From Flavobacteriaceae bacterium (GTDB taxonomy: Bacteria; Bacteroidota; Bacteroidia; Flavobacteriales; Flavobacteriaceae), in contig JAESUF010000149.1 in the NCBI GenBank assembly GCA_016763215.1, forward strand, positions 1 to 5,961: a stretch of 5,961 nt of DNA, written 5' to 3'. The stretch's first letter is position 1, and every line of letters begins with the position of its first letter. The notes beneath the pieces were generated by a model. That model worked only from the letters and a program-made list of their open reading frames with translations, searched no databases and was not told the origin of the DNA. Below are positions 1 through 5,662 of the stretch, in pieces. The position numbers and the translations under genes are program-made.

Positions 1-43
1 AAATTATATCTAATTAAAAAATAGTCAAGAAAATAGGTTACCT

Positions 44-1354
44 ATGAACTACTATAGTTTACATCATAAATCGCCAAAAGTCTCTTTCAGAGATGCAGTG
101 GTTAACGGAATTGCACCAGACAAAGGACTGTATTTTCCTGCGTCTATTACCCCGCTTTCTGAAAATTTCATTGCAAATATTTCTGATTATTCGAATGAGG
201 AGATTGCTTTTGAAATAATAAAGCAGTTTGTGGGCGAAGAAATCCCTGAAGCAATTTTAAAAGAGATTATCAAAGAAACAGTCTCTTTTGATTTTCCAGT
301 TGTGCCTATCACAAAGAATATTGCGGCATTAGAACTCTTTCATGGTCCAACCATGGCGTTTAAAGATGTAGGAGCACGGTTTATGGCCAAATGTTTAGAA
401 TACTTTAATAGAGATTCAAATGAGAAAGTAACGGTACTGGTTGCTACCTCTGGCGATACAGGAGGAGCAGTCGCAAAAGGATTTTTAGATGCTGAAGGTG
501 TAGAGGTTGTTATTTTGTATCCTAGCGGTAAGGTGAGTGATATACAGGAAAAGCAACTGACAACACTCGGTAAAAATATTACAGCATTGGAAGTAAGTGG
601 TGTTTTTGATGACTGTCAGGATATGGTAAAGCAAGCTTTTTTAGACCCAGAGATTTCGCAAAAACTGACTTCTGCAAATTCGATTAATGTTGCAAGGTGG
701 TTGCCTCAAATGTTCTATTTTTTCTTTGCGTACAAACAAGTTTACAAGCAGCAAAAAGAAATTGTTTTTTCTGTTCCAAGCGGAAACTTTGGAAATATTT
801 GTGCCGGATTGATGGCAAAGAAAATAGGGTTACCAGTAAAACACTTTGTTGCGTCTACCAATAAAAATGATACCGTACCAAATTATATGGAAAGCGGAAA
901 TTATAGACCAAGACCTTCTAAAGCAACCATTTCGAATGCAATGGATGTCGGGAATCCAAGTAATTTTATCAGAATTCAAGAATTATTTGAAAATGATTTG
1001 TCGATGATAAAACAAGCACTCTCATCCTATAGTTTTACAGATACAGAAACGAAGGAGACTATGAAATTAATCTATGAAAATTCAGAATATGTAGCAGACC
1101 CTCACGGTGCTGTTGGTTATTTAGGCTTGTTAAAATACAATTTGTTGGAGATAGATTTCGGAATTTTTTTAGAAACAGCACATCCCGTCAAATTCTTAGA
1201 AGTAGTAGAAGACACATTGCCAATAAAATTAAACATTCCTAAGCAAATTAAAACAGTAATGGGCAAGCAAAAAACAGCCATTAAAATCGCATCGTATGAA
1301 GAACTGAAAGAGTTTTTAAATAGTTCCAGAAAATACATAACTAAAATTTTATAG
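44..1354 (+). CDS. thrC: threonine synthase (PLP-dependent)
   Basis: This 436-residue cytoplasmic enzyme converts O-phospho-L-homoserine and water to L-threonine and phosphate, the last step of threonine synthesis. It aligns by eye along its whole length with E. coli ThrC (about 428 aa). The N-terminal block reads VSFRDAV and GLYFP. The PLP-lysine motif FHGPTMAFKD places the Schiff-base lysine at K107, the same number as in E. coli. ATSGDTGGAVA (about 134-144), the ILYPSGKVS region (157-165), SANSIN (210-214), the phosphate-binding-type loop SGNFGN (246-251), SNAMDVGNPSN (297-307) and ETAHP (377-381) follow in the expected order. The ATG at 44 was chosen because the product then starts exactly like the family; no Shine-Dalgarno is visible, as is usual in Bacteroidota. 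A thrA-thrB-thrC operon is likely, but its upstream genes are outside the window. It converges on the deacetylase gene with only 14 bp between stops. No defects are seen. Confidence 0.97.
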   Translation: MNYYSLHHKSPKVSFRDAVVNGIAPDKGLYFPASITPLSENFIANISDYSNEEIAFEIIKQFVGEEIPEAILKEIIKETVSFDFPVVPITKNIAALELFHGPTMAFKDVGARFMAKCLEYFNRDSNEKVTVLVATSGDTGGAVAKGFLDAEGVEVVILYPSGKVSDIQEKQLTTLGKNITALEVSGVFDDCQDMVKQAFLDPEISQKLTSANSINVARWLPQMFYFFFAYKQVYKQQKEIVFSVPSGNFGNICAGLMAKKIGLPVKHFVASTNKNDTVPNYMESGNYRPRPSKATISNAMDVGNPSNFIRIQELFENDLSMIKQALSSYSFTDTETKETMKLIYENSEYVADPHGAVGYLGLLKYNLLEIDFGIFLETAHPVKFLEVVEDTLPIKLNIPKQIKTVMGKQKTAIKIASYEELKEFLNSSRKYITKIL

Positions 1355-1368
1355 ATATTTAATGAATG

Positions 1369-2013
1369 TTATTCCCGTGAAAACGAGAATCCACCAGGAA
1401 TCGCTTTAAATTGAATTCCTTTTTTTGTAAAATGGTCTAAGATTCGAGGTAAAGCATAGAAGATTTTTTCCTTTGCTTTTAGGCTGTCATGCATTACAAT
1501 AATACTTCCGTTTGTTGTGTGTTTAAGAACATTTTCTAGACATTCTTCTGGAGTGACAGAGAGGTCAAAATCGCCACTCAAAACATCCCACATCACAATT
1601 TGATAGTCAGATTGTTGTAGCATCTTTCCTTGTGATGATTTGATTTTCCCATAAGGAGGTCTAAATAATTGTGAATGGATATAGGCCGAAGCGTGTTTTG
1701 TATCATCAAGATAGGTATGGTTTTTGGTTTTTATTCCCTTTAAATGATGAAATGTATGATTTCCAACAGCATGCCCTTCTTTAACGATTTGCTGGTAAAT
1801 TTCTGGATGACTTTTTACATTTTTTCCAATACAGAAAAAAGTGGCTTTTGCATTGTGTTTTCTAAGTTCGTCAAGGATAAAATTGGTGACTTCTAGAGTT
1901 GGTCCATCATCAAAAGTTAAATAAACTTCTTTTTTGGAAGAAGAAAAACGCCAAGTATAACTAGAGAAGAGTCTCTGGATAATACTTGGCGTTTTGATGG
2001 TGTAAAACTTCAT
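1369..2013 (-). CDS. short NodB-type polysaccharide deacetylase (CE4 family)
   Basis: The 214-residue protein carries all five motifs of the NodB homology domain, which uses a divalent metal to remove N- or O-acetyl groups from polysaccharides. Motif 1 is TFDDGP (33-38), with catalytic base D35 and metal ligand D36. Motif 2 is HTFHH (86-90), with metal histidines H86 and H90. Motif 3 is RPPYG (118-122), motif 4 is WDVLSGD (142-148) and motif 5 is MHD (174-176). It is close to a bare catalytic domain with about 30 residues in front. No Sec signal peptide or membrane helix is apparent, although many relatives act outside the cytoplasm; the N-terminus is basic and aromatic instead. The ATG at 2013 lies 3 nt after the TAG stop of the upstream transferase gene, so the two are probably co-transcribed and translationally coupled. 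The substrate (peptidoglycan, chitin oligomer or a surface glycan) cannot be told from sequence. Catalytic residues look intact, so activity is expected. Confidence 0.93.
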   Translation of the reverse strand: MKFYTIKTPSIIQRLFSSYTWRFSSSKKEVYLTFDDGPTLEVTNFILDELRKHNAKATFFCIGKNVKSHPEIYQQIVKEGHAVGNHTFHHLKGIKTKNHTYLDDTKHASAYIHSQLFRPPYGKIKSSQGKMLQQSDYQIVMWDVLSGDFDLSVTPEECLENVLKHTTNGSIIVMHDSLKAKEKIFYALPRILDHFTKKGIQFKAIPGGFSFSRE

Positions 2014-2016
2014 GTT

Positions 2017-4329
2017 CTATTCTTCATCTGGAATCAAATGACTAAATAGTTTTACCGTTTCAATAAATTCATCTTGCTTGCTTTTCTTGTACTCAGGGTC
2101 TGTGTCAAAACGATCTATTTGTCCAGCAACAATATTTCTGTACATCAATAAATTTTGGTCTATTTCATCAAAGACCCAATTTATTTTTTCCTTTGGGAAT
2201 TCAGCATACCAAATAAGTTGTTCTTTAAATAGTTTAATCAACGTAGCAGCAGTTTTTCTTGCTTTTTCTGGTGCTCCTAATTGATAATATAATTCAGGAT
2301 ACCCTATAGAAAATTGAAAGTGTCCAAAATCTTTGATTGGCATTTTCTCAAGAGAAAGGTCTAGTACTTCTAAGGCCTTTATAGTATCACCTTGTTGAGC
2401 AAAAGTCTCAGACAAACGAATTAAGTTGTTTCGTAAAGAAATAGAATTTCTTTTTGTTTGTTCGTCGATGTAGATCTTTCCATCATTGATATTTCTCCAA
2501 TCTAATTTTTTGATATTCGCATACATTTTTTCTGGATCTATTCGACCCATTTCAAACATACTTCCACTTGATGTTTCTGTTTTTATTGGAACAAATTTGT
2601 AAGACATTCCATCCAATTGTAAATAGTCTTTTAACCAAATATATTCTTCATCAGCAAAAGCTCCACCTGTAAAATAAATAGGTTGTTTCCATTTGTTATT
2701 CGCTAAAACATCAAGCATCAAAATACGGTTCTTAGTAAGTCCACGATCATCGATTTTGATATCTACATAGTCTAGGATTTTATCAGCATCCTTTTGAGCG
2801 ACAATCCCATTTTTTAAGACGAGTTCTTTGTCTACAGGAATTCTAATGTTTCTAGAAGGGTATATTTTTTCTCTAATACCTCGTTCTTGATCTTCATAAT
2901 AAGTGATATCTCTGTCACTAGAAATCCATTTCATAAAAAAGTCAATAGAAATAACAGAATCTTTTAATCTAGGATCTTCAACATGATAGGCTAAATCTAA
3001 ACTTCCATATTTGTATTGATCGTGCGTTAACTGAGAAGGAATAGGAGGTGCGTCGTAGGTCTTTCGTTTCATTTGATCGATGTACCAATCGGTCGCAAAA
3101 AGACTTGTGTTCACCAGTTTTATATCTGTTCTTATGCCTTCAACCTCTTGCATATACCAGAGCGGAAACGTGTCATTGTCGCCAATGGTAAACATAATGG
3201 CATTCGGGTCGCAAGATTCTAAGTATGCTTGTGCATTTAAACGTGTTGTATATCGATTAGAACGATCATGATCATCCCAGTTTTCCGAAGCCATTAAGGT
3301 TGGTACTGCGATTAATGTTACCACAGATACAGCCATCGCTATTACTTTTCTATTGGCAAAATCTTTTAGATAATGGTAAAGTCCCAAAACTCCAAAGCCA
3401 ATCCAGATAGCAAAAATATAAAAGGAGCCTACAATGGCATAGTCCCGTTCACGAGGTTCAAAAGGCTTAGGATTGGTATAGAAAATAATCGCAAACCCAG
3501 TAAAAATAAAGAACATGAGAAGCGTAAAAAAGTTCGATTTATCCCAACGAATTTGATATAGTAAGCCAATGATTCCTAAAATAAAGGGCAAGAAATAATA
3601 GGTGTTACGCCCCTTGTTTTCTAAGACATCAGAAGGTAAATTCGTTTGAGGTCCTAGCCTTGGAGCATCAACAAAATCAAGTCCACTCAGCCAGTTTCCA
3701 TTGTATTTATCCAATTGTCCTTGTGTATCGTTTTGACGACCCACAAAATTCCACATAAAATAACGACCGTACATATACCCAAATTGGTAACTAAACATGA
3801 ATTTCATGTTTTCGCTAAAAGTAGGACGTCGTGTGCTGTTCTGTGGGATTCCAACAATTGCTTTGTATTGGTCTTCAGATGCAGGGTTTGTCATTCTAGG
3901 TATAAAACCCTTGTGTTTGCTAGAATAGTTAGGCAATACATCCTTGTAATCATTTACAATTTCATACTTGCCATTTCTTTTTTCATATTTAGGCTTGTCG
4001 TTTTTATAAGGTTTGCTTGCGTCTTGTTCTCTTCGGTAGGATACAGAATAGTAGGTATCATAAAAAACGCTTGCATCACCATACTGTTCTCTATTGTAAT
4101 AGGCTAATAATTCTCTTGCACTTGAAGGATCATTCTCATTAATAGTGGTGTTTGCATTCGCTCTAATTGGAAGCATTAACCAAGAAGAAAAACCAATCAT
4201 AATGAATAATACAGACAGGATTAACGTATTGATCATTATTTTTTTCTTTTTCCTGGTATACTTGAGACCAAAATAGAAAGCAGCAATCAGGAGAATACCA
4301 GCAATAATAGACCCAGAATTATAAGGCAA
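2017..4329 (-). CDS. C-terminal reading frame of the split DUF2723 transferase
   Basis: The open frame runs in from upstream of 4329; the TTG at 4329 is the first formal start but probably not a real one. In joined numbering it supplies helices near 263-280 and 288-310, then the motif RANAN (313-317) and NENDPSSARELL (321-332). A long soluble loop follows, with YQFGYMYGRYFMWNF (438-452). Four more helices lie near 502-517, 524-542, 557-575 and 586-603, with EPRERDYAIVGSFY at 548-561. The soluble C-terminal part contains ENWDDHDRSNRY (606-617) and GDNDTFPLWYMQE (640-652), both of which I recognise as typical of Bacteroidota DUF2723 proteins. Near the end, the LSETFAQQGDTIKALEVLD region suggests TPR-like helices. 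The stop is followed after 3 nt by the deacetylase ATG. Without the N-terminal frame this half lacks the proposed catalytic loop and would not be a functional transferase. Confidence 0.85.
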   Translation of the reverse strand: MPYNSGSIIAGILLIAAFYFGLKYTRKKKKIMINTLILSVLFIMIGFSSWLMLPIRANANTTINENDPSSARELLAYYNREQYGDASVFYDTYYSVSYRREQDASKPYKNDKPKYEKRNGKYEIVNDYKDVLPNYSSKHKGFIPRMTNPASEDQYKAIVGIPQNSTRRPTFSENMKFMFSYQFGYMYGRYFMWNFVGRQNDTQGQLDKYNGNWLSGLDFVDAPRLGPQTNLPSDVLENKGRNTYYFLPFILGIIGLLYQIRWDKSNFFTLLMFFIFTGFAIIFYTNPKPFEPRERDYAIVGSFYIFAIWIGFGVLGLYHYLKDFANRKVIAMAVSVVTLIAVPTLMASENWDDHDRSNRYTTRLNAQAYLESCDPNAIMFTIGDNDTFPLWYMQEVEGIRTDIKLVNTSLFATDWYIDQMKRKTYDAPPIPSQLTHDQYKYGSLDLAYHVEDPRLKDSVISIDFFMKWISSDRDITYYEDQERGIREKIYPSRNIRIPVDKELVLKNGIVAQKDADKILDYVDIKIDDRGLTKNRILMLDVLANNKWKQPIYFTGGAFADEEYIWLKDYLQLDGMSYKFVPIKTETSSGSMFEMGRIDPEKMYANIKKLDWRNINDGKIYIDEQTKRNSISLRNNLIRLSETFAQQGDTIKALEVLDLSLEKMPIKDFGHFQFSIGYPELYYQLGAPEKARKTAATLIKLFKEQLIWYAEFPKEKINWVFDEIDQNLLMYRNIVAGQIDRFDTDPEYKKSKQDEFIETVKLFSHLIPDEE

Positions 4330-5099
4330 CCCAATAGAGTTAATAAAGAATAACTCTGAAGCACTAAAAAACTTAGTGTAAACGGGAATAAAAATTTAAA
4401 GACAAAAGCCAAGACCAATACCGAAATGATGGTAGCGATTGTGGTTGTTTTTAAATTAATGGTATGATATGTTTTAAAGAAGTACAAAAGAACAATAGAA
4501 GGAATTACTAAGAGCGATAAAATATGTACCCCGAATGATAATCCGACAACAAAACTGATTAAAACCAGCCATTTGTTACCTCTAGGAGTACTGAGTTCGC
4601 TTTCCCATTTTAATCCGAGCCAGAAAAGAAGTGCCATTAAAAATGACGACATGGCATATACTTCCCCTTCAACAGCACTAAACCAGAAACTATCAGAAAA
4701 GGTGTAGGCCAAAGACCCAACCAATGCACTTCCTAAAATTGCGATATACGAACCTTCTGTAAGCCCTCCAGACCTAACAGTTAATTTTTTTGCTAGATTG
4801 CTAATGGTCCAAAACATGAAAAGTATGGTGAAAGCACTCGCTAAAGCAGACATGAAATTGACCATTTTAGCAATTTCAGTAACTTCAGATGTAAACATGG
4901 CGAAGAAAGCACCAAGCATTTGAAATAATGGAGCTCCAGGTGGATGTCCAACTTCAAGTTTTACGGCTGTCGAAATATATTCTCCACAATCCCAGGCACT
5001 AACAGTAGGTTCTAAGGTCAGAGAATAGGTGATAAGTGCTACAATAAAAGAACCCCAACCTAAGATGAGATTCCATTTTTTGAAATTTCCTGATGTCAT
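2017..5099 (-). CDS. TMEM260-like (DUF2723) GT-C membrane glycosyltransferase, split by a frameshift
   Basis: This is one gene read in two frames: frame A from ATG 5099 and frame B ending at TAG 2019-2017. Joined at the T6 run (4366-4371 on the + strand), they give 245 + 782 = 1027 residues, close to the usual length of Bacteroidota DUF2723 proteins. The family (Pfam PF11028, now TMEM260-like) belongs to the GT-C type of polyprenyl-phosphate-sugar-dependent transferases; human TMEM260 is a protein O-mannosyltransferase. A role in protein O-glycosylation at the periplasmic face of the inner membrane is inferred. The joined protein has about a dozen membrane helices in residues 1-605, then a soluble C-terminal part of about 420 residues. 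Both halves keep conserved-looking motifs, and no other stop or frameshift is seen. Across the junction, frame B reads SASELFFINSIGLPYNSGS, which is family-like, so an indel or programmed shift in an otherwise good gene fits better than an old pseudogene. A weak promoter candidate (TAAATTCG, 5126-5119 on the - strand) lies upstream. Confidence 0.88.
4287..5099 (-). CDS. N-terminal reading frame of the split DUF2723 transferase
   Basis: Read without a shift, this frame gives 270 residues. Residues 1-245 are genuine family sequence: a short cytoplasmic start NFKKWN, helix 1 at about 12-29, then the first external loop with PTVSAWDCGEYI (31-42) and VGHPPGAPLFQ (50-60). The acidic pair D37/E40 in this loop is the likely catalytic or metal-binding site by analogy with other GT-C enzymes (inference). 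Further hydrophobic helices lie near 83-101, 119-137, 147-165, 177-208 (two) and 221-240. The last 25 residues (246-270) are out of frame relative to the family, yet are also strongly hydrophobic. The start at 5099 is preferred because a nearby upstream ATG is out of frame and stops at once, and because the N-terminus resembles relatives. Alone, this part lacks the second helix bundle and the soluble domain. Confidence 0.85.
   Translation of the reverse strand: MTSGNFKKWNLILGWGSFIVALITYSLTLEPTVSAWDCGEYISTAVKLEVGHPPGAPLFQMLGAFFAMFTSEVTEIAKMVNFMSALASAFTILFMFWTISNLAKKLTVRSGGLTEGSYIAILGSALVGSLAYTFSDSFWFSAVEGEVYAMSSFLMALLFWLGLKWESELSTPRGNKWLVLISFVVGLSFGVHILSLLVIPSIVLLYFFKTYHTINLKTTTIATIISVLVLAFVFKFLFPFTLSFLVLQSYSLLTLLGCLIILGLLLLVFS
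4336..4371 (-). other. frame junction: candidate -1 slippery heptamer plus downstream hairpin
   Basis: On the coding (-) strand the zero-frame codons read AGT TTT TTA, containing the heptamer T TTT TTA (4371-4365), a canonical X XXY YYZ site identical to the HIV-1 gag-pol slip sequence. A 7-nt spacer (GTGCTTC, 4364-4358) leads to a perfect 7-bp inverted repeat, AGAGTTA (4357-4351) and TAACTCT (4342-4336), with an 8-nt loop. A -1 slip here moves reading from the N-terminal into the C-terminal frame exactly at the family-expected position. The stem has only two G-C pairs, so it is weak. A T7-to-T6 deletion explains the frame change equally well. The geometry is seen directly; function as a recoding signal is inference. 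Confidence 0.4.
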
Positions 5100-5218
5100 A
5101 CTAAATCATATATGTGGGCGAATTTACTAATTTATAAAAGAAAAAACACTCCTGTATTCAGTATTGGTAGGGCTGGGGTAATAAATCTTTGTTAAAATCA
5201 AAAAAGTAATAAAAACAC

Positions 5219-5248
5219 TTGTAGTATTAAAACTTTGAATTAAATTTG
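5219..5248 (+). promoter_or_regulatory. Bacteroidota-type promoter of the tRNA-Gln gene
   Basis: TTG (5219-5221) and a perfect TAnnTTTG match, TAAATTTG (5241-5248), are separated by 19 bp. This fits the -33/-7 consensus recognised by the primary sigma factor of Bacteroidota. Transcription would start about 5-8 nt downstream, leaving a short leader before the tRNA 5' end at 5268. Confidence 0.75.
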
Positions 5249-5267
5249 CACCCGCTATGAAAGTTAT

Positions 5268-5339
5268 TGGCCTATGGTGTAATTGGCAACACACCGGTTT
5301 TTGGTACCGACATTCAAGGTTCGAGTCCTTGTAGGCCAA
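5268..5339 (+). tRNA. tRNA-Gln (anticodon TTG)
   Basis: The 72-nt cloverleaf folds completely. The acceptor stem TGGCCTA/TAGGCCA (5268-5274 with 5332-5338) is a perfect 7 bp, and the discriminator is A5339. The D arm is GTGT/ACAC (5277-5280 with 5289-5292). The anticodon arm is 5294-5298 with 5306-5310, loop TTTTGGT, anticodon TTG at 5301-5303. The variable loop is CATT, and the T arm CAAGG/CCTTG (5315-5331) encloses TTCGAGT. The weak first pair T1-A72 is typical of glutamine tRNAs. The top pair of the anticodon stem is a C-A mismatch (5294/5310). The 3' CCA is not encoded and must be added after transcription. The gene has its own promoter and terminator, so it is a single-gene unit. Confidence 0.97.
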
Positions 5340-5349
5340 CTAGCTACAG

Positions 5350-5378
5350 AATCCCAATCGAAAGATTGGGATTTTTTT
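5350..5378 (+). terminator. intrinsic terminator of tRNA-Gln
   Basis: A perfect 10-bp stem AATCCCAATC/GATTGGGATT (5350-5359 with 5364-5373) is closed by a GAAA tetraloop. A T tract (5372-5378) overlaps the stem end. It begins 11 nt after the tRNA 3' end. This is a textbook rho-independent terminator on the + strand; the - strand lacks a T tract. Confidence 0.93.
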
Positions 5379-5447
5379 ATTGAATAAAAGTAAGAATAAG
5401 AAGTCGTCCAGCGCAGAGTCGAAGGAACCCTTTAAGTCAATATTTGG

Positions 5448-5476
5448 AACCCTAATCTTTTAGATTGGGGTTTTTT
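5448..5476 (+). terminator. second intrinsic terminator, no gene directly upstream
   Basis: A 10-bp stem AACCCTAATC/GATTGGGGTT (5448-5457 with 5463-5472, one T-G wobble) has a TTTTA loop and a T6 tract at 5471-5476. Its arms closely resemble those of the tRNA terminator 98 bases upstream, suggesting duplication or a backup stop for read-through. No gene lies between the two terminators. Confidence 0.75.
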
Positions 5477-5501
5477 ATTAGAAAAAGAAGAAGGTTCCTT
5501 G

Positions 5502-5537
5502 CCTAAGAAGTTTTCCTAGGTTTTACGTTTTTTATAA
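5502..5537 (+). terminator. weak third hairpin followed by T-rich sequence
   Basis: CCTAAGAA and TTCCTAGG (5502-5509 and 5513-5520) can form an 8-bp stem with one A-C mismatch around a GTT loop. It is followed by TTTTACGTTTTTTAT. The stem is weak and the T tract is interrupted, so a terminator role is only possible. Confidence 0.25.
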
Positions 5538-5634
5538 ATAAACTCTTTATTTGCCTTGAACTACAAGTGTTTACAGTTAGTCGAATGATAAAGAACTATG
5601 GTCGAAAAACTCTCAAAAAAAACAATGATGTATT

Positions 5635-5642
5635 TAGTTTTG
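5635..5642 (+). promoter_or_regulatory. possible -7 element for the DUF4114 gene
   Basis: TAGTTTTG matches the Bacteroidota -7 consensus TAnnTTTG exactly and lies 20 bp before the ATG at 5663. No TTG is found at the expected -33 distance, and the leader would be very short (about 14 nt), so this is tentative. Confidence 0.3.
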
Positions 5643-5662
5643 TTAATCTAAAGCCAAATACC

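Larger units (their letters stand above)
5340..5662. other. gene-free region between tRNA-Gln and the DUF4114 gene
   Basis: These 323 bases hold no convincing coding sequence. They contain the tRNA terminator, a second terminator-like hairpin and a weaker third hairpin, all reading rightward. Between the first two lies an orphan segment (about 5379-5447) with GCGCAGAGTCGAAGG (5411-5425), resembling the GCGCAGTCGAAG-type repeat that I recall as scattered in flavobacterial intergenic DNA. The octamer GGAACCCT occurs twice (5424-5431 and 5446-5453). AAGGAACC (5422-5429) is mirrored by GGTTCCTT (5493-5500), bracketing the second terminator. From 5538 to 5630 I see only AT-rich sequence with no clear element. 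Confidence 0.6.

Noticed and set aside
1..24. Possible last codons of thrB ending at TAG 22-24
   Set aside because: Frame 1 gives only seven residues before the stop, too little to identify, and other frames also stop here. A thrB gene upstream is plausible from gene order but not shown.
1117..1338. 73-residue open frame on the - strand inside thrC
   Set aside because: It is antisense to strongly conserved thrC codons and has no independent support.
3715..4107. 130-residue open frame on the + strand
   Set aside because: It is antisense to conserved DUF2723 coding sequence; its composition is what reverse-strand reading would give. The + strand frames at 2078, 3080 and 3373 fail for the same reason.
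4329..4331. TTG at 4329 as an independent start for the C-terminal DUF2723 half
   Set aside because: Family-like sequence continues upstream of it in the same frame, no ribosome-binding signal is seen, and the half-protein would lack the proposed catalytic loop.
5119..5126. TAAATTCG on the - strand as a promoter for the DUF2723 gene
   Set aside because: It has one mismatch to TAnnTTTG and no proper TTG at -33 (only GTG at a 20-bp gap); too weak to list as a feature.
5127..5339. 70-residue open frame on the - strand
   Set aside because: It lies over the tRNA-Gln gene and its promoter; the translation has no recognisable features and is a chance open frame.
5268..5339. tRNA-Gln as an integration (att) site
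   Set aside because: No second copy of the tRNA 3' end and no integrase or mobile gene is present in the window.
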